The notes beneath the pieces were generated by a model. It was not told the DNA's origin and did not search any database. It saw only the letters and a list, made by a program, of their open reading frames with translations. Positions 8,177 to 16,151 of a stretch of 44,109 bases of DNA are shown here, piece by piece (positions within the stretch are counted from its first letter, which is position 1; each line of letters starts with the position of its first letter). The translations under genes and the position numbers were made by a program. Source of the DNA: Candidatus Peribacteraceae bacterium (GTDB lineage: Bacteria > Patescibacteriota > Gracilibacteria > Peribacterales > Peribacteraceae); the NCBI GenBank assembly GCA_022843885.1, contig JALHMU010000003.1, positions 1 to 44,109 of the forward strand. The letters are read 5' to 3'.

Positions 8177-8889
8177 TCAAATCTGAGAACGAGATACGGA
8201 AACACAACGACTGCATTGAGAATGCGCTTGTAGCGTTTTGGTTCGCGGAACAATCGCCAAAGCCACTCGAGTCCGGCTTTACGCATCCATTCCGGTGCAC
8301 GCTTTTGTTTGCCTGCGATGAAGTCGAATGCGCCACCGACGCCCATCGCGACTTTGACGTGTGTGAGCTTAGGCAACACACGATCGATCCAGATGTCCTG
8401 CATCGGCGCACCGTACGCAACAAAGAGAATCTTCGCGCCTGATGCATTGATACGTTCGACGATCTCATCTTCTTCTCCGCGAACGGGTGTACCGGAAAAT
8501 GTACCGACAACTTTGAGATTCGGATTCTTCTCACGCAAGCGATGCTTCGCAGTATCAGCAACGCCTGGTGCAGCTCCTAAGAAAAACATCGATGCCTCGG
8601 ATTGTTTCGACAACGCGATAAGCATGTCCGTGCCCGTCACACGTTCGCGCAGCGGTTGTTTTTTTCTACGTGCGGCCCAGAGAAGTCCCGTGCCATCCGG
8701 AAGATTGAGTGCTGTTTTATTGAGCAACGCATGAAAAGAGGAATCGCGGTGCGCCGCGACAAGCATCTCAGGATTCGGCGTCATGATGTGATGTCGTGTC
8801 TCACCTCGTGCAAGTGTGAGGATCTGAGAAAAGGCTTCCTCTTGCGTCAAATCGTCGATTGGAACGCCAAGGATGGGAACGCGTTTCAT
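8173..8889 (-). CDS. WecG/TagA/CpsF-family glycosyltransferase
   Basis: Family members transfer ManNAc or ManNAcA to a lipid-linked GlcNAc in wall teichoic acid or enterobacterial common antigen synthesis. Signatures are IMTPNPEMLVAAH, NLPDGTGLLWAAR, MFFLGAAPGVA, ILFVAYGAPMQDIWI and MGVGGAFDFIAGKQKRAP. With the ATG at 8889 the protein has 238 residues, and Thr37 and Asp65 fall at the numbers I recall for the catalytic pair of a studied TagA. That supports this start over the GTG at 8898. A TAGAGT box (8897-8902, minus) ends 7 bp upstream. The basic C-terminal tail (WLWRLFREPKRYKRI) is the membrane-association element of the family. UDP-ManNAc could come from the nearby 2-epimerase. Confidence 0.92.
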   Translation of the reverse strand: MKRVPILGVPIDDLTQEEAFSQILTLARGETRHHIMTPNPEMLVAAHRDSSFHALLNKTALNLPDGTGLLWAARRKKQPLRERVTGTDMLIALSKQSEASMFFLGAAPGVADTAKHRLREKNPNLKVVGTFSGTPVRGEEDEIVERINASGAKILFVAYGAPMQDIWIDRVLPKLTHVKVAMGVGGAFDFIAGKQKRAPEWMRKAGLEWLWRLFREPKRYKRILNAVVVFPYLVLRFD

Positions 8890-8972
8890 CAAAGACACTC
8901 TACAGCATGTTCAGTGATTTCGAGGAAAAATGAAGGTTGCGCGACGGGAAAAAAACGCTCACAATTCTTTTC

Positions 8973-9314
8973 GTGAATCAAAAGAGCGCACTCACAACCG
9001 GCATCGTTCTCGCATTTCTTTTTGGAGTCGGTTGTACGTTCCTGTTTTTCCAATCAGTTTTCGTCAATTCATTGCAAGGTTCGATCGTCGAAACACAAAC
9101 GAGTTCGGAGCAAACGCAAATCGTCACGGGCTGCACCGTTCATGAAGAATGCCCAATCGGATCGCTTTGTAAAACTGGTGAGTGTGTGAAAGCTGAGAAG
9201 AGTTATTGCAGCCAACCATTCATGCTCGCAGAATCCGCCGAAGGTCGTTTCATCCGTTACACAGAGTGCTCAAATCGCTGTGTCGTGAGCGGTGAAACCG
9301 CTTTCTGCCAATAA
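8973..9314 (+). CDS. Cysteine-rich single-pass surface protein, unknown function
   Basis: A 113-residue protein starting with GTG. Residues 6-30 form a membrane segment (TTGIVLAFLFGVGCTFLFF). The outer domain holds eight cysteines, four in the pattern C-x5-C-x5-C-x4-C (GCTVHEECPIGSLCKTGECV), a spacing seen in many small disulfide-bonded secreted modules. No lipobox fits. The frame stays open upstream to an ATG at 8937. I prefer GTG 8973 because the longer version puts charged residues ahead of the membrane segment, and a TTGCGC/17 bp/CACAAT promoter (8937-8965) ends 7 bp before the GTG. A role in cell-surface binding would be a guess. Confidence 0.65.
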   Translation: MNQKSALTTGIVLAFLFGVGCTFLFFQSVFVNSLQGSIVETQTSSEQTQIVTGCTVHEECPIGSLCKTGECVKAEKSYCSQPFMLAESAEGRFIRYTECSNRCVVSGETAFCQ

Positions 9315-9344
9315 GAGATCTCTCTTCTTGTATACTAGGACGCG

Positions 9345-10256
9345 ATGCAACTCAAAGATGCGATCCACGATTTCCTGACGCACTGCGAAGTGGGCAAATA
9401 TCAAAGTAAGAAAACGATTGAAAACTACAATCATTATTTGAAGCGCTTTGAAAAATTTGCGAAAGAAACGCGCGATGTGGAAAGCATTCATAAAGGAATC
9501 ATTCAGGACTATCGATTACATTTACATAACTATAAAACACCAACCGGAGAAAACTTAGATATTAAAACGCAGCAGTATCATTTGATCGCCCTGCGCGCAT
9601 TCTTAAAGTATCTCGCCAAGAACGACATCAAAACGTATGCACCAGAAAAGATCGAATTGCCGAAAGTGCCGCAACGACAAGTAGAAGCCCTTTCTCGGGA
9701 AGAACTGGCCGATCTGTATAACGCGATTGATGTGACAAAACGAAACGGCCTGAGAGACCTCGCGATGCTTCACATGCTGTACTCAACCGGACTGCGCGTC
9801 AGTGAACTTTCGAATTTAAATCGTGAGCAAGTGAATATGAAAAAAGGTGAATTCCAAGTACGAGGAAAAGGTCGAAAGCTGCGCATTGTGTTTCTTTCCA
9901 CGGAATGCACGGAACATCTCGGTCGATATCTGGAGACGAGAAATGACAATTACAAACCTCTCTTCTTGAGTAATTCGAATCGATCAAAATCAGATATCGG
10001 TGAAGGTGAGAATCGAAGAATGCAGCCACAGGCAATCGAACGCATCGTCCGTGAAGCGGCCTTGAGAGCCAACATCATCAAGAAAGTGACCCCACACGTT
10101 CTTCGTCATACGTTTGCAACAGAGCTGCTACGCAATGGTGCGGACATCCGTTCCGTGCAGGAAATGCTGGGTCATGCATCTATTACAACAACGCAGATCT
10201 ATACGCATCTCACCAATAAGCGCCTCAAGGAGGTGCATGAGAAGTTCCATAAATAA
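9345..10256 (+). CDS. xerD: Tyrosine recombinase, Xer family
   Basis: A 303-residue integrase-type site-specific recombinase. An N-terminal SAM-like DNA-binding domain spans residues 1-90 and the catalytic domain about 110-300. All catalytic residues are present: Arg151 (TGLRVSEL), Lys175 (RGKGRKL), His251 and Arg254 (HVLRHTF), His277 (LGHAS) and Tyr286 (IYTHL). It probably resolves chromosome dimers at dif. No phage genes or attachment repeats lie around it, so a housekeeping role is likelier than a mobile-element integrase. XerC, XerD and single-Xer types cannot be separated here; the symbol is approximate. A TATACT box (9331-9336) ends 8 bp before the ATG. Confidence 0.88.
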   Translation: MQLKDAIHDFLTHCEVGKYQSKKTIENYNHYLKRFEKFAKETRDVESIHKGIIQDYRLHLHNYKTPTGENLDIKTQQYHLIALRAFLKYLAKNDIKTYAPEKIELPKVPQRQVEALSREELADLYNAIDVTKRNGLRDLAMLHMLYSTGLRVSELSNLNREQVNMKKGEFQVRGKGRKLRIVFLSTECTEHLGRYLETRNDNYKPLFLSNSNRSKSDIGEGENRRMQPQAIERIVREAALRANIIKKVTPHVLRHTFATELLRNGADIRSVQEMLGHASITTTQIYTHLTNKRLKEVHEKFHK

Positions 10257-10284
10257 TTGACATAATCATAAAAAGAGGTAAAAT
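10257..10284 (+). promoter_or_regulatory. Promoter of the gene at 10329
   Basis: TTGACA (10257-10262), a 16-bp spacer and TAAAAT (10279-10284), directly after the recombinase stop codon. The -35, -10 and spacer length are the same as in the promoter at 10700-10727. Confidence 0.75.
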
Positions 10285-10328
10285 GAGATAAGGTCATTTT
10301 CCCAACGGACATACCTAGGAGAGTTCCC

Positions 10329-10649
10329 GTGAAAGACGAACTTTTGATTGCGTATTCTATCATGTACTTCGCCTTGGTGGTTGTTCCACCCATCTACATG
10401 ATACGAGGAATGTTTTTGCTCTTTGAGTACTTCGGCAAACCTCTCTGGACGACGTCGATCGTTACGCTTTTCTTGGCACTACTAGGAATTCATTGGTGGA
10501 AGCCAGAAGGGGCTCGGCATTACGGAATTTTGATCGTATGCATTCCTCTTCTCTGCCTTCTATGGAAACTGCGCGAGTATAAGTTTACTCCGCCAGTTCC
10601 AGTTCCTGGCCCCATCAGCCCTCGCGCTGATATACCCCCAGCTTCATAG
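10329..10649 (+). CDS. Small polytopic membrane protein, unknown
   Basis: A 106-residue protein starting with GTG, with AGGAG seven bases upstream: a true leader with a Shine-Dalgarno, unlike most genes here. Three hydrophobic segments lie at about 7-35, 40-58 and 64-82, followed by a proline-rich tail (FTPPVPVPGPISPRADIPP). I recognise no family. It has its own consensus promoter, and its stop codon lies inside a rho-independent terminator, so it is an independent single-gene unit. The next gene, another small membrane protein, has the same promoter design. Confidence 0.72.
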   Translation: MKDELLIAYSIMYFALVVVPPIYMIRGMFLLFEYFGKPLWTTSIVTLFLALLGIHWWKPEGARHYGILIVCIPLLCLLWKLREYKFTPPVPVPGPISPRADIPPAS

Positions 10650-10660
10650 CTGGGGATTTT
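10636..10660 (+). terminator. Rho-independent terminator
   Basis: CCCCAGCT, loop TCAT, AGCTGGGG (8 bp, no mismatch), then ATTTTAAAA. The stop codon at 10647-10649 falls inside the right arm. Confidence 0.85.
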
Positions 10661-10699
10661 AAAATACATATTAGAGCCCTCAGAAGACCGTTTCAGTAA

Positions 10700-10727
10700 T
10701 TGACACAATAATAATATGTAATAAAAT
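10700..10727 (+). promoter_or_regulatory. Promoter of the gene at 10766
   Basis: TTGACA (10700-10705), 16 bp and TAAAAT (10722-10727) in an A+T-rich stretch. A second -10-like TATAAT (10729-10734) is 23 bp from the -35 and less likely to be used. Confidence 0.72.
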
Positions 10728-10765
10728 ATATAATGTTCTTTCGATTCCATTGGTGAGGAGAAATC

Positions 10766-11107
10766 ATGAACCCGATGCATTGGACTACGTGGGTTATAGT
10801 TGGTAACTTCGCTGTCATTTTTTGCTTCCCGATACTCGCGTTTGTGCGACGCCATCACTGGCGCAAACAAATTGCGAATCGTGAAAAAGATTGGCGACCG
10901 CTCGTTGAGCAGTTTCGACAACGCAGAAAGAGTCTGCAGTTTAAGAAACGATTCGCCATGGGCGAAGTGCCTCCTGAACCGATGATCTGGGATGAAGAGC
11001 TTTCAAACATGCTAAGCAAAGAAAGCTTTTGGACAAGCGCTTTCATGGGCATGCTCATGATGACGTGTGTCGGCATTCTCATTCTCGTCAGCTGGGCCAC
11101 CAGCTAA
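10766..11107 (+). CDS. Small membrane protein with two membrane segments, unknown
   Basis: A 113-residue protein with hydrophobic segments at about 8-28 and 88-111 around a strongly basic, charged middle (RREKDW-type residues, then FRQRRKSLQFKKRF), which should be cytoplasmic. A strong AGGAG sits five bases before the ATG. Promoter, leader length and Shine-Dalgarno mirror the gene at 10329, although I see no sequence similarity between the two proteins. A terminator follows at 11146. Function unknown. Confidence 0.72.
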   Translation: MNPMHWTTWVIVGNFAVIFCFPILAFVRRHHWRKQIANREKDWRPLVEQFRQRRKSLQFKKRFAMGEVPPEPMIWDEELSNMLSKESFWTSAFMGMLMMTCVGILILVSWATS

Positions 11108-11145
11108 AGAACGTGTTCCATGAACCCGAAAAGGTTCCTGGAAAT

Positions 11146-11169
11146 AACCCGGCTTAGGTCGGGTTTTTC
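11146..11169 (+). terminator. Rho-independent terminator
   Basis: AACCCG, loop GCTTAGGT, CGGGTT followed by TTTCT, 38 bp after the stop of the gene at 10766. It overlaps the 3' end of the convergent DUF167 gene. Confidence 0.75.
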
Positions 11170-11390
11170 TGTATACGTAAGATTTTCTTAGAGTTGGTTT
11201 GCCCAGAAAGAATTTCAATATCTGATTTTGCCACATCAAATTCTTTTGCCAAAAATCGAATCAATTCGAGATTGGCTTTATTGTCTTCTGGCACAGCCGC
11301 AACATCGATTTTATATGTACCGTCAGCCATGATTCCCTTGATGTGCGTTTTGGGTGCGCCGACTCGAACTTTGACTGCAATCGTTTTCAT
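11154..11390 (-). CDS. DUF167 / YggU-family protein
   Basis: A 78-residue protein. The pattern AVKVRVGAPKTHI, then YKIDVAAVPEDNKANLELI, FLAKEFDVAKSDIEILSG and the ending SKKILRI matches the small alpha/beta DUF167 family, whose biochemical role is unknown. The ATG at 11390 overlaps the trmD stop in TAATG, so translation is coupled to trmD. The in-frame upstream start would intrude into trmD and is not needed. Its 3' end overlaps the terminator of the opposite-strand gene. Confidence 0.85.
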   Translation of the reverse strand: MKTIAVKVRVGAPKTHIKGIMADGTYKIDVAAVPEDNKANLELIRFLAKEFDVAKSDIEILSGQTNSKKILRIQKNPT

Positions 11391-12052
11391 TATTGAAGAT
11401 TTTCTTTGCGCCACTTTTCAATCTCACCATGATTTCCGGACAGGAGAACATCGGGCACTTTCATCTCTCGAAAAATCTCGGGACGCGTGTAATGCGGATG
11501 TTCTTTTTTTCGATCAAGTGCTTCCGAAAAACTTTCTTCATGTGAGGAAAGATCATCACCGAGCACACCCGGAATATGGCGAGCTACTGCGTCAATCAGC
11601 ACCATGGCCGGAATCTCTCCGCCGGTGAGAACATAATCCCCGATCGAGAGTTCTTCATCGATCCAACCGTCGATCACGCGCTGATCAATCCCTTCATAAT
11701 GTCCACAGATCAGGAGTAACCATTTCTTCTTCGCGATGGATTCTACTTTCTTCTGCTTCAATTTTTTCCCACGCGGCGAGAAATAGATGCGATGTGGCTT
11801 TCTCGCTTTACCGGATTTTCCCAATTCGGTGATCTTTTCGATCGCGTCTACAAGTGGCTCCGGACGCATCAGCATGCCCGCTCCTCCGCCATACGGCTTG
11901 TCATCGATCTGTTTATAATTGCCGATGCCGAATGAACGGAGATCGTGAAAATGAAGATCGAGCAGCTGATTGTCTCGCGCACGCGCGATGATGCTCTCGG
12001 TCAGAGGACCTTCGAACATTCCCGGAAATAAGGTAACGACATCGACTCGCAT
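11390..12052 (-). CDS. trmD: tRNA (guanine-N1)-methyltransferase, G37
   Basis: Methylates G37 next to the anticodon, preventing +1 frameshifts. The protein starts MRVDVVTLFPGMFEGPL and has the SPOUT-knot motifs DDKPYGGGAGM, ICGHYEGIDQRVIDG, ELSIGDYVLTGGEIPAM and HPHYTRPEIF. I chose the ATG at 12052 (220 residues) instead of the ATG at 12187, which would extend through the divergent gene. The C-terminus stops right after the IEKWRKENLQ region, some 30 residues shorter than E. coli TrmD. A minus-strand TATACT (12060-12065) ends 7 bp before the start. The AAAGGAG between them touches the ATG, so it is too close to act as a Shine-Dalgarno. Confidence 0.95.
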   Translation of the reverse strand: MRVDVVTLFPGMFEGPLTESIIARARDNQLLDLHFHDLRSFGIGNYKQIDDKPYGGGAGMLMRPEPLVDAIEKITELGKSGKARKPHRIYFSPRGKKLKQKKVESIAKKKWLLLICGHYEGIDQRVIDGWIDEELSIGDYVLTGGEIPAMVLIDAVARHIPGVLGDDLSSHEESFSEALDRKKEHPHYTRPEIFREMKVPDVLLSGNHGEIEKWRKENLQ

Positions 12053-12058
12053 CTCCTT

Positions 12059-12065
12059 TAGTATA
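12059..12065. promoter_or_regulatory. Overlapping bidirectional -10 elements of trmD and the glycosyltransferase
   Basis: TAGTAT (12059-12064) on the plus strand ends 6 bp before the ATG at 12071. TATACT on the minus strand (12065-12060) ends 7 bp before the trmD ATG at 12052. The boxes share five base pairs, and only 18 bp separate the two start codons. A plus-strand -35-like ACGACA (12036-12041) lies 17 bp upstream, inside trmD. Confidence 0.6.
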
Positions 12066-12070
12066 GCCGC

Positions 12071-13027
12071 ATGTCCGGACAAATCGACGTTCTTATTCCG
12101 ACCTACGAGCCAAATGCCGAGTACCTCACCGAGGCGCTCAAAAATCTGCAAGCGCAGACCTATCCGCACTGGAAGGCTTTCATTCATGATGATGCTTCAA
12201 AAGTGGATGCAAAAGCCATCGTAGAGCCATTTTTGAGTGATCCTCGCATCACGTTTGAACGCAGCCCGGTCCGTCTGGGAATTGCCGGAAACTGGAACGC
12301 ATGCGCCCAAAAAACATCGAATGCCATTCTGCAATTCCTCTTTCAAGACGACCTTTGGTATCCGCAGTATTTGGAAAAAGCAGTCGAACCGTTCTCCGAT
12401 CCTTCGGTGGGCATCGTGTCCGTTGCCCATGAGTACCTCAATAAAGAAGGATTGAAACTGGAAGAATATGAAAACGTACAACTCGCACGAAAGAATGAAC
12501 TGCCATCCGGAAAAACGAACGGCATGCAATTCTTACGAAAGTGGATGCAGAGCGGCATGCATCCAAACATCGTCGGTGAACCTCCCTTCGTCATGTTTAC
12601 ACGTCAGATGTTTGAACGTGTGGGACCGTTCAATAAAGAACTGCCCCAGTCACTCGACGCTGAATATTGGATCAGAGTCTTGCAACATACCGATCTGTAT
12701 AACGTAACGGAATCAGTGGGTGCATTCCGCGTACATTCCGCAGGAACAAGCGCACAAAACCAACGTGAAGCGAAAGGAATGTTTGATCGTTTATTGATGT
12801 TCCAGCGCCTTATCAAGGAACTCAAAGGCGACGATAAAAAACTCGCGAAGAAATATACGATCATCCAATTCGGGCGCATGGTGGAGAAGTTTAAAAACCG
12901 TATGAAAGCAGAAGCCGATGCTCCAGTTGGACCGAGTAAGAAAAAAGCTCTGATGAAATTCTTCTTCAAGCATCCACTCTTCATGAGTTGGTGCGGACTC
13001 AATTACGTATTGAAAAACCCTCGTTAG
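12071..13027 (+). CDS. Glycosyltransferase family 2
   Basis: A 318-residue GT-A enzyme. The nucleotide-sugar-binding start is IDVLIPTYEPNAEYLTEAL, followed by IHDDASK, RSPVRLGIAGNWNACAQ and the metal-binding QDDLWYPQYL. Residues about 170-215 carry the acceptor-side region (PPFVMFTRQMFERVGPFNKE, ending at DAEYWIRVL). The C-terminus is basic with no clear membrane helix, so it probably acts at the inner face of the membrane. Substrate cannot be told. It begins 18 bp from divergent trmD with a probable leaderless start, and lies apart from the main glycan region but in the same half of the window as wecB and the ligase. Confidence 0.88.
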   Translation: MSGQIDVLIPTYEPNAEYLTEALKNLQAQTYPHWKAFIHDDASKVDAKAIVEPFLSDPRITFERSPVRLGIAGNWNACAQKTSNAILQFLFQDDLWYPQYLEKAVEPFSDPSVGIVSVAHEYLNKEGLKLEEYENVQLARKNELPSGKTNGMQFLRKWMQSGMHPNIVGEPPFVMFTRQMFERVGPFNKELPQSLDAEYWIRVLQHTDLYNVTESVGAFRVHSAGTSAQNQREAKGMFDRLLMFQRLIKELKGDDKKLAKKYTIIQFGRMVEKFKNRMKAEADAPVGPSKKKALMKFFFKHPLFMSWCGLNYVLKNPR

Positions 13028-13046
13028 TTTTCTACCCTCCCATCAT

Positions 13047-14006
13047 ATGAAACTCCAAAAACTCTTTGAAGCAGCCATCGAAATCGGCATTGATGCCGAC
13101 CCACGCGGTCGAAAAATGATCGAAAAGAAATTGAAGAAAACAGCTGAACAAGCGAAAAAACTCGAAGGTCGAGAAAAAGAATATTTCGATCAGGAACGCA
13201 CCTGGAACCCATACAGCGACAGCCGCATTATCAATGGCAGTGGCGATGAAGAGATTCACACCGTTGCCGTCGGTGTTGATATTGAGACACCAGAAATGCT
13301 GTTGATCGATCGTTTGCGTGAGAACGGAATGAAGATCGACGCTGCATTCATTCACCACCCGGAAGGTCGTGCACTGGCAGATCTTGAGAAGGTCATGCCG
13401 ATGCAGGTTGATATTATGATGCTGACAGGCGTTCCCGTGAACCACGCAGAAGCACTCATTCGTCCACGTATGGACCGCATTTGGCGTTCCATTCACGCTG
13501 ATAACCTCTTCCGCACAGAGCGCGCTGCCGAGCTGCTGAAAATCCCTGCATTCTGCTGCCACACACCGACTGATAACTTGGTCTGGGGCTTCATGGAGAA
13601 GAACATCTGCAAGAAAGAATACGACGATCTTGGAGAGATCTTGAATGCCATCAGCGACATCCCGGAATACAAGCACTACGCCAAGAAGGGTAATCCGCCG
13701 ATCATCGTGAATGGCTCACGCGGAGGACGTCCGGGCAAAATCTTCGCAACAGAATTCACAGGCGGCACAAATGGTCCAGAAGACTTCATGGAGCTGCAGT
13801 CACGCGCTGGCGTCGGCACGATCCTTTCGATGCACGTTCCAGAGAAGATGGTTGAAGAAGCTAAGAAGCATAATGTAAACATGATCCAGTGCAGTCATAT
13901 GGCCTCCGACTCCCTCGGTATTAACCTGATGCTCGATAAGCTCGGCAAGCTCGAAAAGAAGCTCAACGTCGTCGAGATCTCTGGATTTATTCGAGTAAAA
14001 CGTTAG
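13047..14006 (+). CDS. NIF3-like dinuclear-metal protein
   Basis: A 319-residue protein. Metal-ligand motifs of the NIF3/YbgI family are visible: AAFIHHPEG (the first histidine pair), CCHTPTDNLVWG and, near the end, IQCSHMASDSLGINLMLDK, the distal histidine/glutamate site. The N-terminal 60 residues are a lysine-rich helical extension (KLKKTAEQAKKLEGREKEYF) that I do not know from the family core. The family binds two metals; its reaction is not settled. It starts 19 bp after the glycosyltransferase stop, so the two may share a transcript, and is followed 11 bp later by a small unknown gene. A weak TACCCT (13033-13038) lies 8 bp before the ATG. Confidence 0.82.
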   Translation: MKLQKLFEAAIEIGIDADPRGRKMIEKKLKKTAEQAKKLEGREKEYFDQERTWNPYSDSRIINGSGDEEIHTVAVGVDIETPEMLLIDRLRENGMKIDAAFIHHPEGRALADLEKVMPMQVDIMMLTGVPVNHAEALIRPRMDRIWRSIHADNLFRTERAAELLKIPAFCCHTPTDNLVWGFMEKNICKKEYDDLGEILNAISDIPEYKHYAKKGNPPIIVNGSRGGRPGKIFATEFTGGTNGPEDFMELQSRAGVGTILSMHVPEKMVEEAKKHNVNMIQCSHMASDSLGINLMLDKLGKLEKKLNVVEISGFIRVKR

Positions 14007-14017
14007 TATTTCACACT

Positions 14018-14245
14018 ATGTCTCTCAAATCTCGCCAAGAAGAAGTACAGAATTTATCTGATGAGGATTTTATTGAAAAGCTTCAGCAGGAAGGCTTTGT
14101 CCCTCATGGGTTAGGGAAAATCTACGAAGCAAGAATAAAAATCCTTCAAGGAGAACAGTACGTACGTGCAATGCAAATCTTGCAAAACGCAAACAGAGAC
14201 TCTACTTCAGGTCGATACGGAAAGGATCCGGAGGAGACTGATTAA
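14018..14245 (+). CDS. Small acidic/helical protein, unknown
   Basis: A 75-residue soluble protein with no recognised family and a charged, helical composition (KSRQEEVQNLSDEDFIEKL, then AMQILQNANRDSTSGRYG). It lies 11 bp after the NIF3-like gene in the same direction. A TAGTAT box (14004-14009) ends 8 bp before the ATG, so it might also have its own start. The last four bases overlap the typA stop codon on the other strand (TTAA). Confidence 0.6.
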   Translation: MSLKSRQEEVQNLSDEDFIEKLQQEGFVPHGLGKIYEARIKILQGEQYVRAMQILQNANRDSTSGRYGKDPEETD

Positions 14246-16044
14246 CGTCCTGCACGCTTGCGATCGACTTCACTGAGGAGTTTCTTGCGAAGACGGATGG
14301 ATGTCGGCGTGACTTCCACGAGCTCATCATCGGCGATGTATTCAAGTGCCTGTTCAAGTGTCATTGGATTGATTGGCGTCAGCGTCATAGCTTCGTCCGT
14401 ACCGGAAGCACGCACGTTCGTGAGCTTCTTGTTCTTTGTCACGTTCACGACCATGTCGTCGCTCTTGGCGCTCTCTCCGACGATCATCCCTTCGTAAATC
14501 TTGGTCTGTGGGAGGATGAAAAGCATGCCGCGTTCCTGGAGTTTCCAGAGGGAGTACGCCATCGATTCACCGTTTTCCATCGAGATCATCGCACCACGAG
14601 AGCGGCCTGGAAGATCACCTTTATATGCTTCATACGCGATGAACGAGTGCGCAAGAATACCTTCACCTTTTGTTTCGATGATGAAGTCACCACGGAAACC
14701 GAGGAGTCCGCGCGTTGGCACTTTGAATTCAAGACGAGTGTGTCCGTTTTCCGTACGCATATCGACGAGTTCACCTTTGCGACGAGCAAGCATTTCGATG
14801 ATCGTACCGGTGTCTGATTCTGGAACGTCGATGATCGCCTGTTCCATTGGCTCTTCCTTGCCATTTGGACCGTCACGCATGATCACTTCCGGACGAGAGA
14901 CTTGGAGCTCAAATCCTTCGCGACGCATCGCTTCGATCAACACAGACAAGTGCAATTCACCACGACCGGACACTTTATAAGAGTCCGTTCCTGGAACATC
15001 TTCGACCATAAGTCCGACGTTCGTTTCACCTTCTTTATCAAGACGAGCTTTGATGTGACGTGTCGTCACGAACTTTCCTTCCTTCCCTGCAAACGGAGAG
15101 TTGTTCACGAGGAACAACATCGAAATCGTTGGCGGGTCGATAGCAATAGCTGGCAGTGGTTCCGCATTTGGATCCGTCGTGATCGTTTCACCGACGTAAA
15201 TATCAGGGATACCGGCAATAATGACGAGTTCTCCTGCTGGTGCCTCCTGCACTTCTACGCGGTTTAGGCCTTCATTTACGAAGATCTTTGTAGCCTTACC
15301 CGTACGGCTTGAACCATCTGGTTTCTTGACCGTCACGTTCTCACCAACTTTGAGCACTCCGGAATACACACGTCCGATACCGAGGCGTCCGACGTAATTG
15401 TCGTATCCAAGTGAACTTGGTTGCATCATGAATGGACCGTCCAATTTCTGTTCAGCCTTTGGCACTTTTTCCATGATCAGATCAAACAATGGTGTGAGAT
15501 CTTTGGAATCTTGATCCAATGTTTTCTTTGCAATACCTTCACGAGCGATCGCGAAGATATACGGGAAGTCGAGTTGTTCATCCGTCGCACCGAGTGTGAC
15601 GAAGAGATCGAAGACCATATCGACAACTGCTTGTGGGCGAGCTGCTGGCTTATCGATTTTGTTGATGACGACAATCGGTTTGAGGCCCAGCTGTAGCGAT
15701 TTCTTGAGCACGAACTTCGTCTGTGGCATCGGACCTTCTTGCGCATCCACAACGAGCAACACGGAGTCGATGGTACGAAGAATACGTTCTACTTCGGATC
15801 CGAAGTCAGCGTGTCCTGGTGTATCAACGATGTTGATCTTGCAGTCTTTGTAATGGACCGATGTGTTCTTGGCGTAAATGGTGATACCGCGCTCACGCTC
15901 CTGATCGTTGCTGTCCATGATCAGCTCCTGCTCGTTCTCTTCTTGGTGCGCCTTAAATGCGCCACCCTGTTTCAAAAGGGCATCCACAAGCGTTGTTTTG
16001 CCGTGGTCGACGTGCGCGATGATAGCGATGTTACGAATGTCCAT
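14242..16044 (-). CDS. typA: Ribosome-associated GTPase BipA/TypA
   Basis: A translational GTPase of 600 residues, the normal length. G motifs are AHVDHGKTTLVDAL (G1), DTPGHADFGSEVERIL (G3) and NKIDKPAARP (G4). Domain II, the EF-G-like domains III/V and the BipA-specific C-terminal domain follow (RGLLGFRGDFI; final KKLLSEVDRKRAGR). It acts in 50S assembly and stress or cold adaptation in other bacteria. The start is clear from family alignment and from GGAAGG nine bases upstream. No -10 lies close to the ATG, so this gene belongs to the minority with a leader. Confidence 0.96.
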   Translation of the reverse strand: MDIRNIAIIAHVDHGKTTLVDALLKQGGAFKAHQEENEQELIMDSNDQERERGITIYAKNTSVHYKDCKINIVDTPGHADFGSEVERILRTIDSVLLVVDAQEGPMPQTKFVLKKSLQLGLKPIVVINKIDKPAARPQAVVDMVFDLFVTLGATDEQLDFPYIFAIAREGIAKKTLDQDSKDLTPLFDLIMEKVPKAEQKLDGPFMMQPSSLGYDNYVGRLGIGRVYSGVLKVGENVTVKKPDGSSRTGKATKIFVNEGLNRVEVQEAPAGELVIIAGIPDIYVGETITTDPNAEPLPAIAIDPPTISMLFLVNNSPFAGKEGKFVTTRHIKARLDKEGETNVGLMVEDVPGTDSYKVSGRGELHLSVLIEAMRREGFELQVSRPEVIMRDGPNGKEEPMEQAIIDVPESDTGTIIEMLARRKGELVDMRTENGHTRLEFKVPTRGLLGFRGDFIIETKGEGILAHSFIAYEAYKGDLPGRSRGAMISMENGESMAYSLWKLQERGMLFILPQTKIYEGMIVGESAKSDDMVVNVTKNKKLTNVRASGTDEAMTLTPINPMTLEQALEYIADDELVEVTPTSIRLRKKLLSEVDRKRAGR

Positions 16045-16151
16045 ACGAAGCTGCCTTCCGAAAAGAAAGCCCGGATAGGCTACGCTCTTTTTGGCCTAAA
16101 TCCAAGGGATTATGGCTACGGGAACCCATGAAGATCCGCTACAGTACGCGC

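Noticed and set aside
8973..9080. Lipoprotein signal in the cysteine-rich protein
   Set aside because: The cysteine in the membrane segment is preceded by Gly-Val-Gly, not a lipobox, and lies in the middle of the helix.
9345..10256. Tyrosine recombinase as part of a prophage or integrative element
   Set aside because: No phage, plasmid or toxin genes and no direct repeat at a tRNA lie around it. All neighbours look chromosomal, so a Xer role is more likely.
13032..13676. 214-codon minus-strand open frame
   Set aside because: Antisense of the NIF3-like gene, whose metal motifs are in the plus frame. Long antisense frames are common here because of codon bias.
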